Shown here one piece after another: positions 36,312 to 45,201 of a stretch of DNA of 64,000 nt. Below the pieces are notes generated by a model that saw nothing but the letters and a program-made list of their open reading frames with translations, ran no database searches and was not told the origin of the DNA. Position numbers and translations under genes: made by a program. Every line of letters starts with the position of its first letter. Position 1 is the first letter of the stretch. The stretch is from Fontimonas thermophila (lineage in GTDB: Bacteria > Pseudomonadota > Gammaproteobacteria > Nevskiales > Nevskiaceae), in assembly GCF_900113085.1 (NCBI RefSeq), contig NZ_FOOC01000003.1, forward strand, positions 186,001 to 250,000, given 5' to 3'.

Positions 36312-36371
36312 GCACGTCTACCCGCTGCCGGTGGTGAGGGAATCCGCATCGGGCATCGGGCCGATCTGGAG

Positions 36372-37781
36372 TCAGTCCCGCGTCGCCTCGCGGACCGCCG
36401 CGAGCGCGATCGTGCAGAGCTGCTCGATCTCGCGCGGGGTGATCACGTAAGGCGGCATGAAATAAATGACGTTGCCGAGCGGGCGCAGCAGGACGCCGAA
36501 ATCCGGATGCGCGCTCAGCGCGTGGCGGTAAGCGCGCAGCCCGCGCCGTTCGCTGGCGGGATAGGGTTCCTTGCTGCGGGCGTTGCGTGCCATTTCGATC
36601 GCCAGAATCATGCCCTGCTGGCGCACCTCGGCGACATGTGCGAGCGCGCGCAGCTCCGCGGTCTGACGCCACATGAGCTCGGCGAGCAGGCGGTTTTGGG
36701 CCAGCGGCTGTTCGGATTCGAACAGGTCGAGCGTCGCCAGCGCCGCGCGGCAGGCGATCGGATTGCCGGTATAGGAATGCGAGTGCAAAAAGGCCTTGCC
36801 CTCGCGGTAATCGGCGTAGAAAGCGTCGTAGATCTCGTCACGCGTGAGCGTCGCCGCAAGCGGCAAGGTGCCGCCGGTCAGACCCTTGGAGATGCACATG
36901 AAGTCCGGAGTGATCCCCGGCTGGGCATCGGTTGCGCGTGGATCCGGGGGTGCCCAGTCGCAGCCCCACATCCGTCCGGTGCGGCCGAAGCCGACGGCGA
37001 TTTCGTCGGCAATCAGATGCACGCGGTGGCGCGTGCACGCCTCGCGCAGCAGACGCAGGTACAGTGGGTGGTACATGCGCATGCCGCCAGCGCACTGCAC
37101 CAGCGGCTCGATGATCACCGCACAGACCTCGTCGGCATGACGCGCCAGGGTTTCTTCCATCAGCCGAAAGCGCTGACGCGTGTAGTCCTCCCAGCTCTGG
37201 CCGGGTGCACGTTCGTAACAGTCGGGTGAGGGTACGTAGATCGGCTGCAGCAGCAGCGGCGCGTAGGTGTCGCGGTAAATGCTCGGCCCGCCCATCGCCA
37301 GGGCTCCCAGCGTCTCGCCGTGGTAGCTGTTGGTCAGGGCGATGAAGCGCGTCTTGCGCGTGCACCCGCTGTTGCGCCAGTAATGGAACGACATCTTCAG
37401 CGCGACTTCGATCGCCGATGAGCCATTGTCGGCGTAAAAGCAGCGGGTCAAGCCCGGCGGGGCGAGCTTGACCAGGCGCTCGGCGAGCTCCACTGCCGGT
37501 TCGTGCGTGAAGCCGGCGAGCAGCACGTGGTCGAGTGTGTCGAGCTGTTGCTTGAGTGCCGCGACGATGGCCGGATGGCGATGGCCGAAGATATTGGTCC
37601 ACCAGGAACTGATTGCGTCGAGATAACGGCGGCCGTCGAAATCGGTGAGCCAGACGCCCTCGGCCGAGCGGATCGGGATCAACGGCAGCTCGGGGTTGGC
37701 GCCGGCATGGTCGCGCATCTGCGTGCACGGATGCCAGACATGCGCCAGCGAGCGTTGTTTCAACGCGTCGTTCAGACTCAT
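36372..37781 (-). CDS. bioA: Adenosylmethionine--8-amino-7-oxononanoate transaminase
   Basis: The 469-residue PLP enzyme makes 7,8-diaminopelargonate in biotin synthesis, with SAM as amino donor. Recognition points are the N-terminal HVWHPCTQM, YFLDAISSWW-like LDAISSWWTNIFGH, FADNGSSA-like YADNGSSAIEVALKM, and the PLP-lysine region CISKGLTGG. It is somewhat longer than the usual 430 residues at both ends. No other bio genes are present; bioA is detached here and follows argA by 7 bases in the same direction. Confidence 0.95.
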   Translation of the reverse strand: MSLNDALKQRSLAHVWHPCTQMRDHAGANPELPLIPIRSAEGVWLTDFDGRRYLDAISSWWTNIFGHRHPAIVAALKQQLDTLDHVLLAGFTHEPAVELAERLVKLAPPGLTRCFYADNGSSAIEVALKMSFHYWRNSGCTRKTRFIALTNSYHGETLGALAMGGPSIYRDTYAPLLLQPIYVPSPDCYERAPGQSWEDYTRQRFRLMEETLARHADEVCAVIIEPLVQCAGGMRMYHPLYLRLLREACTRHRVHLIADEIAVGFGRTGRMWGCDWAPPDPRATDAQPGITPDFMCISKGLTGGTLPLAATLTRDEIYDAFYADYREGKAFLHSHSYTGNPIACRAALATLDLFESEQPLAQNRLLAELMWRQTAELRALAHVAEVRQQGMILAIEMARNARSKEPYPASERRGLRAYRHALSAHPDFGVLLRPLGNVIYFMPPYVITPREIEQLCTIALAAVREATRD

Positions 37782-37788
37782 CGCGGTC

Positions 37789-39108
37789 CTACAAATCCTT
37801 GATCAGCACCAGCGAATTGCGCTGGTAGTTGTAGATGCGCTGCTTTTGTACCGGCAGGGCTTCGACGGTCGTTTTGCGAAAGCCGTGTTCGATGAACCAG
37901 TGCGGGGTGTGGGTGGTGAGGCTGAACAGTTGCTTGAGTCCGAGCTGGCGCGCCTTGGCCTCGATGCGCTTGAGCAGGGCGGCTGCGCGCCCGGCGCGCC
38001 GATAGTCGGGATGCACGGCGACGCAGGCCAGTTCACCCATCTGGTTCTGCGGGAATGGAAAAAGCGCTGCACAGGCAATCACCAGACCATCGCGCACGAT
38101 GACGTTGAAGTGTGTGATGTCGAGTTCCAGTTGCTCGCGCGAGCGCGGCACCAGGATGCCCTGCTGTTCGAGGGGCTGGATCAGCGCGAGCACGCCGCCG
38201 ACGTCCTCGATCGTCGCATCACGCGTCGCTTCGTAGTCCGGATCGGCGTACAGCATCAGGCCGACGCCGTCGCGCGTGTACAGTTCGCGCAGCAGGGCGC
38301 CGTCGTCGTGGCCGACGAGATGCACGCGCTTGACCCCGCCGCGGGTGGCGGCGAGCGCGGCTTTGAGATAGGTGCGGTCGAGTTCGGTCAGCCGTGCGTC
38401 GTCGGCGAGCAGGCGTTCGCCTTCGGCTTGCGAGAGCTGGCCGGCGTCCCCCGCGTCTTTGGCAAGCCGCCATTGATCCGGGTTGGTGGGTGTGACGAAC
38501 ACGAGCTTGTCGGCACCCAGCGCAATGGCTGCAGCGGTGGCGACATCCTCGGCACGCAGATTGAAGATCTCGCCGGTTGGTGAATAGCCGATCGGCGAGA
38601 GCAGGGCGATGCGATCCTGATCCAAAACCTGGCGGATCGTATCGACGTCGATGCGGCGCACCTCGCCGGTGAATTGATGATCGACACCGTTGCGCACACC
38701 GAGTGGCCGTGCGATGAGCCAGTTGCCGGATGCGACACGGATGCGCGCCCCTCCCATCGGGCTGGAGGCCAGCGAGGTGGATAGCCGCGCTTCGATATCC
38801 ATGCGCAGCGCGCCCGCGGCTTCCTTGACGCATTCGAGCGTGGCGCGGTCGGTGACGCGCACGCCGTCGACGAAACGCCGTTCGAGCCCGCGTGCTTTGA
38901 GCCGCGCGTCGATCTGCGGGCGCACGCCGTGCACGAGCACGAGCTTGACGCCCAGGCTGTGCAGCAGCGCGATGTCGTAGATCAACTGGTCGAAATCCGC
39001 GCGCTCTGCCGCCTCGCCGCCGAAGGCGATGACGAAAACACGCCCGTTGTGGGCGTGTACATAGGGCGCGCAGCCGCGCAGAACGGCAACGAAATCCGCA
39101 GGTTTCAT
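37789..39108 (-). CDS. argA: Amino-acid N-acetyltransferase (N-acetylglutamate synthase)
   Basis: The 439-residue protein fuses an N-terminal amino-acid-kinase-like arginine-binding domain (FVIAFGGEAA, LVHGVRPQIDARL) to a C-terminal GNAT acetyltransferase domain (ACVAVHPDYRRAGRAAALLKRIEA). This is the classical ArgA layout, starting arginine synthesis from acetyl-CoA and glutamate and subject to arginine feedback. ATG 39108 is chosen because MKPADFVAVLRGCAPYVHAH matches the family start. It begins 7 bases after the DUF815 ATPase gene and is followed closely by bioA, so the three may share a transcript. Confidence 0.96.
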   Translation of the reverse strand: MKPADFVAVLRGCAPYVHAHNGRVFVIAFGGEAAERADFDQLIYDIALLHSLGVKLVLVHGVRPQIDARLKARGLERRFVDGVRVTDRATLECVKEAAGALRMDIEARLSTSLASSPMGGARIRVASGNWLIARPLGVRNGVDHQFTGEVRRIDVDTIRQVLDQDRIALLSPIGYSPTGEIFNLRAEDVATAAAIALGADKLVFVTPTNPDQWRLAKDAGDAGQLSQAEGERLLADDARLTELDRTYLKAALAATRGGVKRVHLVGHDDGALLRELYTRDGVGLMLYADPDYEATRDATIEDVGGVLALIQPLEQQGILVPRSREQLELDITHFNVIVRDGLVIACAALFPFPQNQMGELACVAVHPDYRRAGRAAALLKRIEAKARQLGLKQLFSLTTHTPHWFIEHGFRKTTVEALPVQKQRIYNYQRNSLVLIKDL

Positions 39109-39115
39109 AGGGGGA

Positions 39116-39895
39116 TTATAGGGCCGCTTTAGCGCAGCGCCCGGCCCAGTGGCGGGCGAACTGGCTGGCCACGCGGCCGCTGCGCGACGCCCGTTCCAAT
39201 GCCCAGCGCAGCGCCGATTTTTCGGTCTCTTCGGTCCATTGCGGGTATCCCAGGATCCGTAGATGCAGGCGGACCAGCTCCAGGTAGCGTTCCTGGTCGA
39301 ATGGCTGGAACGACAGCCACAGGCCGAAGCGTTCCGACAGCGAGATTTTCTCTTCGGTCGATTCGCCTGGATGCAGCTCACCGTCGATCCAGTGGTACTC
39401 GTCGTTCTCGCGGCGCAGCTCGGGGATCAGGTGGCGGCGGTTGGAGGTTGCGTAGATCAGCACGTTGTCCGGCGGTTCCTCGACGCCGCCGTCGAGTGCG
39501 GTCTTGAGCTCGGTCAGCGCGGGATCGTTCGCGGCGACGGAGAAATCATCCACATAGAGAATGAAGCGCTCGCGCTTGCCGCGCAGCGGGGCGACGATTT
39601 CCGGCAAGTCGGTCAAATCGTGCGGATGGACCTCGACGAGACGCAAGCCGCGGTCTGCGAAGACCCCGAGCATCGCCTTGACCAGCGAGGACTTGCCGGT
39701 GCCGCGGGCGCCGGTGAGCAGTGCGTGATTGGCCGGCCGGCCTTCGACGAAGCATTGCGTATTGTCGAGCAAGGCTTGCTTTTGCCGGTCGATGCCGAGG
39801 AGCTGGTCGAGCGCGACGTGCTGGGGATAGAGGATCGGCTGCAGATCGCGGTGACGCCAGCGATAGGCGTAGATCGTGCCGTCGGAAGAAATCAT
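39116..39895 (-). CDS. DUF815-family AAA ATPase
   Basis: The 259-residue protein has Walker A GARGTGKSS at 62-70, the Walker B segment RFILYVDDFS, and an AAA-like sensor segment IYATSNRRHLIPE. This is the DUF815 (YcgX-like AAA) family, widespread in proteobacteria and without a settled role. It is slightly shorter than typical members, which run near 290 residues. ATG 39895 is used. It is followed by argA, and a hairpin with a T-rich tail separates it from ettA upstream. Confidence 0.92.
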   Translation of the reverse strand: MISSDGTIYAYRWRHRDLQPILYPQHVALDQLLGIDRQKQALLDNTQCFVEGRPANHALLTGARGTGKSSLVKAMLGVFADRGLRLVEVHPHDLTDLPEIVAPLRGKRERFILYVDDFSVAANDPALTELKTALDGGVEEPPDNVLIYATSNRRHLIPELRRENDEYHWIDGELHPGESTEEKISLSERFGLWLSFQPFDQERYLELVRLHLRILGYPQWTEETEKSALRWALERASRSGRVASQFARHWAGRCAKAAL

Positions 39896-40012
39896 GGCCC
39901 AAGCAGGAAACGGACGGACGCGCAGCGTAGCCGAATCCCGACCGCGATGCTGGGCGGGCAGCGATCGTCACACCGGATCGGTCGCTCCAGGGCTCATCCG
40001 GTCAGGAATCGA

Positions 40013-40043
40013 TAAAAAATCTGGCCGCCCATAAAGGCGGGCG
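40013..40043 (-). terminator. Intrinsic terminator downstream of ettA
   Basis: Read on the minus strand, CCGCC-TTTATG-GGCGG is followed after four bases by ATTTTTTATC. It lies 91 bases past the ettA stop and upstream of the DUF815 gene. The rest of this 238-base gap shows no gene. Confidence 0.5.
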
Positions 40044-40133
40044 ATGCGCGGTGCATCGTTCTTCACGGGAGGTTGGGTTGACCCATGCGAATCCGCGGCA
40101 AGGATTGTGCACGCGACATCGGGGCGTTACGGG

Positions 40134-41798
40134 CTACGCCAGCTTCTTGTGCCGGGCGCGGCGGTTGACACCCGGTTCGCAGCCGGTGCGTCTGCGGAAA
40201 TCCTCCTCGTAATCGCGGTAGTTGCCCTCGTGCCAGACCACTTCCCCGGAATCTTCGAAGGCGAGAATGTGCGTGGCGATGCGATCGAGGAACCAGCGGT
40301 CGTGCGAGATCACCAACACGCAGCCGGCGAAGTCGAGCAAGGCTTCTTCCAGTGCGCGCAGGGTTTCGACGTCGAGATCGTTGGTCGGTTCGTCGAGCAA
40401 TAGCACGTTGCCACCGGACATCAGCAGCTTGGCCAGATGCACGCGGTTGCGCTCGCCGCCGGACAGTTCCTTGATGCGCTTGTTCTGGGCTTCGCCCTTG
40501 AAGTTGAAGCGCCCGATGTAGGCGCGGCTGGGCATTTCGTAGCTGCCGGCGCGAATGATGTCCTGGCCGTTGGCGATTTCCTGGAACACGGTTTTTTCGC
40601 CATTGAGCAGATCGCGCGACTGATCGACATAGGCGAACTTCACGGTCTCGCCGATGATGATCTCGCCGGCATCGGGTTTTTCGTGGCCGAGCAGCATGCG
40701 GAATAGTGTCGTCTTGCCGCGGCCATTGGCGCCGATGATGCCGACGATGGCGCCGCGCGGGACGGTGAAGCTCACGCCTTCGTAAAGCACGCGATCACCG
40801 TATTGCTTTTTGAGGTCGCGCACCTCGATCACCTTGTCGCCCAGGCGCGGGCCGGGCGGGATGTATAGTTCCTTGGTCTCTGCGCGTTTCTGGAATTCAG
40901 TCGATGCCAGTTCCTCGAACGCCTTGATACGGGCTTTCGATTTGGCCTGACGGCCCTTGGGGTTCTTGCGCACCCACTCGAGCTCTTCCTTCATGGCTTT
41001 GAGGTGGGCATCCTCGGCTTTTTGTTCCTGCGCAAGGCGCCGCTCTTTCTGTTCCAGCCAGGATGAATAATTGCCCTGCCAGGGGATGCCGTGGCCGCGG
41101 TCGAGTTCGAGGATCCAGCCGGCGACGTTGTCGAGGAAATAGCGGTCGTGGGTGACGGCGATGATCGTGCCGGGAAAGTCCTTGAGGTATTTCTCCAGCC
41201 AGGCCACCGACTCGGCGTCCAGATGGTTGGTCGGCTCATCGAGCAGCAGCATGTCCGGTTTGGACAGTAGCAGCCGGCACAGGGCGACACGGCGGCGCTC
41301 GCCGCCGGAGAGCTTGGTGACGTCCGCGTCCCACGGCGGCAGATTGAGCGCTTCGGCGGCCTTGTCGAGCATCACCTCCAGACTCTCGCCGTGGCCTGCG
41401 TGCAGGATGGCCTCCAGCTCCTGCTGGCGCGCGGAGAGCTTCTCGAAATCGGCGTCCGGCTCGGCGTAGGCGGCATAGATTTTCTCCAGTTCGGCCTGCG
41501 CCTCGGCGATGTGCGCCAGCGCTTCCATCACATTGCCGCGCACGTCCTTGCTCGGATCGAGCTGCGGCTCCTGCGGCAGGTAGCCGATCTTGATGCCCGG
41601 CATCGGCCGGGCCTCGCCGTGATAATCCTTGTCCACCCCGGCCATGATGCGCAGCAGCGTCGATTTGCCGGCACCGTTGTAGCCGAGCACGCCGATCTTG
41701 GCGCCCGGGAAGAACGACAGGGAGATGTCGCGCAGGATTTCTTTCTTGGGCGGCACGGTCTTGCCGACCCGGTTCATGGTGTAGACGTACTGGGACAT
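40134..41798 (-). CDS. ettA: Energy-dependent translational throttle protein EttA (ABC-F)
   Basis: The 554-residue ABC-F ATPase has two nucleotide-binding domains: Walker A GYNGAGKST with signature LSGGERRRV in the first, and GANGRGKTT with LSGGERNRV in the second. Walker B segments LLLDEPTNHLD and LLLDEPTNDLD follow. The arm-containing linker KAMKEELEWVRKNPKGRQAKSKARI sits between them. EttA binds the ribosomal E site and gates entry into elongation according to ATP level. ATG 41798 (MSQYVYTMNRVGK) is the family start. There are no membrane domains. Confidence 0.97.
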   Translation of the reverse strand: MSQYVYTMNRVGKTVPPKKEILRDISLSFFPGAKIGVLGYNGAGKSTLLRIMAGVDKDYHGEARPMPGIKIGYLPQEPQLDPSKDVRGNVMEALAHIAEAQAELEKIYAAYAEPDADFEKLSARQQELEAILHAGHGESLEVMLDKAAEALNLPPWDADVTKLSGGERRRVALCRLLLSKPDMLLLDEPTNHLDAESVAWLEKYLKDFPGTIIAVTHDRYFLDNVAGWILELDRGHGIPWQGNYSSWLEQKERRLAQEQKAEDAHLKAMKEELEWVRKNPKGRQAKSKARIKAFEELASTEFQKRAETKELYIPPGPRLGDKVIEVRDLKKQYGDRVLYEGVSFTVPRGAIVGIIGANGRGKTTLFRMLLGHEKPDAGEIIIGETVKFAYVDQSRDLLNGEKTVFQEIANGQDIIRAGSYEMPSRAYIGRFNFKGEAQNKRIKELSGGERNRVHLAKLLMSGGNVLLLDEPTNDLDVETLRALEEALLDFAGCVLVISHDRWFLDRIATHILAFEDSGEVVWHEGNYRDYEEDFRRRTGCEPGVNRRARHKKLA

Positions 41799-41923
41799 GG
41801 GAGTTGCGGAATCCGTCGGGAAAGCGGGGCGACGTGCGGCGCGCCATTCTACCGGATCGCCACGCTCCGACGACCGAAAAATCCCCCCATGCGCCCGGTG
41901 CCGGCAGAACCCATAATGTGCGC

Positions 41924-42451
41924 ATGCTCTGTGCCTGTGCACCGCTGCGTCTTGCTGCCGTCGGGGTCGTGACGATGCTGCTTGCTGCCCCTGCGGCACC
42001 GGCCGAGATCTATCGGTGCGAGGACAAGGGCCATGTCCGCTTCACAGATCGCCCCTGTGACGCGCAGGCCGAACCGGTTGAGTTGCGTGCGCCGATCATC
42101 GTGCCGGCCGAGCCACACCCGGATCTGCTGGGCGACTCGGATAAGAAAAGCGCGGCCCGGCGCAAGGCGCGCGATGCCGCCGACGCCGCCTGGGTCAAGG
42201 ACTATACGGCGCGCAAGGCTGCCGAGGAGCGCATCCGCCACGGACGCATGACCCGCACCGTGGTCGAAGGCATGAAGCCAGATGACGTGCGCCGTCTGCA
42301 CGGCGAGCCCGATGTCGTGACCAAGAGCCGCGGCGGCAAGACCGAACGCGAGACCTGGCGCTATACGCTCGATGATGGCACCCAGCTACACGTGACCTTC
42401 ACCGGCGGCGCGGTCAGCGCCGTGCGCACACGCGAATCGAAGAAACCATGA
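41924..42451 (+). CDS. Exported DUF4124 protein with BamE/OmlA-like C-terminal segment
   Basis: The 175-residue protein has a signal peptide ending near PAAPA, then the DUF4124 motif EIYRCEDKGHVRFTDRPC. A charged helical middle follows. A C-terminal module contains GMKPDDVRRLHGEPDVV, WRYTLDDGTQLHVTF and GGAVSAV, resembling the GMxxxxVxxxxGEP pattern of BamE/OmlA-type domains. The function is unknown. Its stop overlaps the ATG of threonine ammonia-lyase in an ATGATGG run, so the two are translationally coupled despite unrelated roles. Confidence 0.8.
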   Translation: MLCACAPLRLAAVGVVTMLLAAPAAPAEIYRCEDKGHVRFTDRPCDAQAEPVELRAPIIVPAEPHPDLLGDSDKKSAARRKARDAADAAWVKDYTARKAAEERIRHGRMTRTVVEGMKPDDVRRLHGEPDVVTKSRGGKTERETWRYTLDDGTQLHVTFTGGAVSAVRTRESKKP

Positions 42452-43677
42452 TGGGCGTGACCTTCGATGATGTCCGCCGTGCGGCGGTGACGATCGCCGG
42501 AAGGGTCGTGCGCACGCCGTGTACACACTCGCGGGTGCTGTCGCAGATCACCGGCGCCGAAATCTGGCTGAAGTTCGAAAACTTCCAGTTCACCGCCTCG
42601 TTCAAGGAACGCGGCGCGCTCAACAAGCTCGCCAGCCTTGCCGATGCCGAACGCGCCGTGGGGGTTGCGACGATGTCGGCCGGCAATCACGCGCAAGGAG
42701 TGGCCTACCACGCGGCGAATCTGGGGATCAAAAGCGTCATCGTGATGCCGCGCAATACCCCGTTCACCAAGGTGCGCAACACCCGTGAACTGGGCGGCGA
42801 GGTGATCCTGCACGGCGAAACGCTTGCTGATGCGCAGGTTTTCCTCGAATCGGAGCTGATCGCCAAGCGCGGCATGACCCTCGTCCATCCTTACGACGAT
42901 CCTCTCGTCATCGCCGGGCAAGGCACGGTGGCGCTGGAGATGCTGGAGCAGGTGCCGGCACTCGATACCCTCGTCGTGCCGATCGGTGGCGGCGGATTGA
43001 TCTCCGGCATGGCGATCGCCGCGCATGCCCAGCATCCCAGGCTGCGGATCATCGGTGTCGAATCGGCCGGCTACGCCTCCGCCTACGCGGCGATTCATAA
43101 CGAGGCCTCGGCAGTCAAAGGGGGGCAGACCATCGCCGAGGGCATTGCCGTCAAGAACATCGGCCGGCTCACCATCGAAATCATCCGCAGTCATGTCGCC
43201 GAACTGATCCGCGTCGAGGAGCCGGCGATCGAGCGCGCGATCGGCCTGCTCGCGGGGATCGAGAAAGTCATCGTCGAAGGCGCCGGTGCGGTCGGACTGG
43301 CCGCACTGCTCAGCGATCCGGTGCGCTTTGCCGGGCGCAGGGTCGGACTGGTGCTCACCGGCGGCAACATCGACACGCGGCTGCTGGCCTCGGTGCTGTT
43401 GCGCCAGCTCGTCCACGAGCAGCGCCTGATCTCGCTGTCGATCGACATCGAAGACCAGCCGGGTTTTCTCGCGCGCGTGGCCGGCCGCATCGGCGAATCC
43501 GGCGGCAACATCGTGCAGGTGCACCACGAGCGTCTGCACCGCGGTCATGCCAAGAATGCGACGCTCGAAGTGCTGGTCGAGGCCCAGGACGAGGCGCACG
43601 CCCGGCAGATCTTCGACGACTTGCAGAACGCCGGTTTTTCCGTGCGCAAGGGCGCCGGCGGTATGGAATTCGAGTAA
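42448..43677 (+). CDS. ilvA: Threonine ammonia-lyase (single ACT domain)
   Basis: The 409-residue PLP enzyme deaminates threonine to 2-oxobutanoate. The PLP lysine is Lys53 in TASFKERGA, and the phosphate-binding glycine loop is PIGGGGLISG near 174-183. The C-terminal 75 residues form one ACT-like domain (LISLSIDIEDQPGFLARVA). The length and single ACT domain match the shorter threonine dehydratase class rather than the 510-residue biosynthetic IlvA of E. coli, so a catabolic or dual role is possible. No branched-chain biosynthesis genes are adjacent. Confidence 0.93.
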   Translation: MMGVTFDDVRRAAVTIAGRVVRTPCTHSRVLSQITGAEIWLKFENFQFTASFKERGALNKLASLADAERAVGVATMSAGNHAQGVAYHAANLGIKSVIVMPRNTPFTKVRNTRELGGEVILHGETLADAQVFLESELIAKRGMTLVHPYDDPLVIAGQGTVALEMLEQVPALDTLVVPIGGGGLISGMAIAAHAQHPRLRIIGVESAGYASAYAAIHNEASAVKGGQTIAEGIAVKNIGRLTIEIIRSHVAELIRVEEPAIERAIGLLAGIEKVIVEGAGAVGLAALLSDPVRFAGRRVGLVLTGGNIDTRLLASVLLRQLVHEQRLISLSIDIEDQPGFLARVAGRIGESGGNIVQVHHERLHRGHAKNATLEVLVEAQDEAHARQIFDDLQNAGFSVRKGAGGMEFE

Positions 43678-43706
43678 GCCGTCCTCTCTGCCAGCGGAGC
43701 AATACC

Positions 43707-44117
43707 GTGGCCGGTACCGTCAGCCTCTACGACTCTGCCTTCAAGCGCGCGCGGGTTGTCCGCCAGGGCGATCTGACCCAGGTGATCATCGACGGCGGCG
43801 GCGCCTTCGTCGTATCGACCCAGGAGTTTTTGCAGGTGCGCAAGTGGGCGCAGTCGAAGGCCGGGTCGCAGAACGTGATCACCGATCGGGGCCGGGTTTT
43901 TGAGCAGTTCACCGTGCTGATCGCGCGGCCCGGCACGCAGGCGGCCACGCGCGGCCATCGCGTGCAGTTGGAGAAGCTCGCGGACGCGATGAAACAGGCC
44001 GGCTACGACCTCTCCGAATGGGCGTTGCCACCCGAGCTCAAGCACCTGGGGCGGCCGCTCCCGGATGCGCCAGGTGGCAAGAAAGACGCAGACGCTGCGG
44101 CAGACAGCGGGCCGTAG
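43707..44117 (+). CDS. Hypothetical protein downstream of ilvA
   Basis: I do not recognise a family. The 136-residue protein (GTG start) is soluble and mixed alpha/beta in character, with LYDSAFKRARVVRQGDLTQVIIDGGGAFVVSTQEFL, TDRGRVFEQFTVLIARPG and LEKLADAMKQAGYDLSEWALP. The extreme C-terminus is acidic and low-complexity (GGKKDADAAADSGP). It starts 29 bases after ilvA and converges on the LysR gene. The short gap between them contains the hairpin CCGGG-TCGTG-CCCGG, without a T run. Confidence 0.7.
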   Translation: MAGTVSLYDSAFKRARVVRQGDLTQVIIDGGGAFVVSTQEFLQVRKWAQSKAGSQNVITDRGRVFEQFTVLIARPGTQAATRGHRVQLEKLADAMKQAGYDLSEWALPPELKHLGRPLPDAPGGKKDADAAADSGP

Positions 44118-44151
44118 GCCGCACACCGGGTCGTGCCCGGCCGGGGGAGGA

Positions 44152-45138
44152 CTACAGCGGAATCCAGCGCAGCGGTTCCAGCCCCCCGAGCGGACGGGCC
44201 CAGACCTCGGCCTGGGCTTCGGCGAGCAGCCAGTCGCGGAAGGCCTGCACTTCCGGCGCCGCTTGCAGGGCGTGGACGACGTAATACGAGGCGCTCATCG
44301 TCAGGCTCAGCGAAAACGGCATCGTCAACCGGCCGCGGCTGAGTTCGCGCGCCGCCAGCACCGGTACGCCGAGCACGACGCCCATGCGGTCGGCCGCCGC
44401 CTCGATCGCGAGCGAGATCTGGTTGAACACGGGGCCGCGCCGGATCTCGATGTCCTCGATGCCGGCAGCCTTGAACCAGTCGCGCCAGCCCGGCCAGCCG
44501 ATGTCCATCTGGGCGACATCGTTGCGCACGTGTAGCAGCGTGTGATGGCGCAGGTCGCGTGGTTCGCGCAGCGGATGACGGCTGTCGATCAGCGCCGGGT
44601 TACACATCGGCGTCGAATACAGCGAGAACAACTTGTGTACCGAGTAGCCCGGGTAATGGCCGTCGCCGAACCGGATTGCGATGTCGCAGCCCTGGAACAA
44701 GTCGTCGGGCCGATCCGAGGCGCGCAGCACCGCATCGGACATCGTCGGCCGTGTCGCGAGCTGGAGTTCTAAGTCCGGGTAGCGGGCCTGGAACTCCCCC
44801 AGCCGCGGCAGCAGCCAGTTCGATCCAAGCGCCTGCGGTGCGCCGATCACCAGCCGGTTGCGGCTTTCGCGCTTGCGCGCCTCGATCCGGTCGATGGCCG
44901 CTTCCAGCTCGCGAAAGGCCTGGGTCAGGCGTGGCAGCAGCTCGGCGCCGGCGGGCGTCAGCTCCAGACGACGCGGCAGGCGGCGGAACAGCTCCACCCC
45001 AAGCCTTTCCTCCAGCAGCTTGATCTGCTGACTGACGGCCGCCGGTGTGACAAACAGCTCTTGCGCGGCTTTTTGCACGCTCAAGTGACGGGCCGCTGCT
45101 TCGAAGGCACGCAAGGCATTGAGCGGAGGCAGGCGCAT
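44152..45138 (-). CDS. LysR-family transcriptional regulator, GcvA-like
   Basis: The 328-residue protein has an N-terminal winged helix-turn-helix (LNALRAFEAAARHLSVQKAAQELFVTPAAVSQQIKLLEERLG) and a LysR substrate domain with IAIRFGDGHYPGYS and YYVVHALQAAPEVQAFRDWL. The start MRLPPLNALRAFEAAARHLS closely resembles GcvA, the activator of glycine cleavage, but this branch is large and no gcv genes are nearby. It lies downstream of an acyl-CoA dehydrogenase gene in the same direction, 63 bases away. Its target is unknown. Confidence 0.92.
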   Translation of the reverse strand: MRLPPLNALRAFEAAARHLSVQKAAQELFVTPAAVSQQIKLLEERLGVELFRRLPRRLELTPAGAELLPRLTQAFRELEAAIDRIEARKRESRNRLVIGAPQALGSNWLLPRLGEFQARYPDLELQLATRPTMSDAVLRASDRPDDLFQGCDIAIRFGDGHYPGYSVHKLFSLYSTPMCNPALIDSRHPLREPRDLRHHTLLHVRNDVAQMDIGWPGWRDWFKAAGIEDIEIRRGPVFNQISLAIEAAADRMGVVLGVPVLAARELSRGRLTMPFSLSLTMSASYYVVHALQAAPEVQAFRDWLLAEAQAEVWARPLGGLEPLRWIPL

Positions 45139-45201
45139 GGCTGTGATGATGTCGTCGTCGGCCGGATCGCGGAGGCGATGACCGGTGTCCGGCGGCGGTT
45201 C

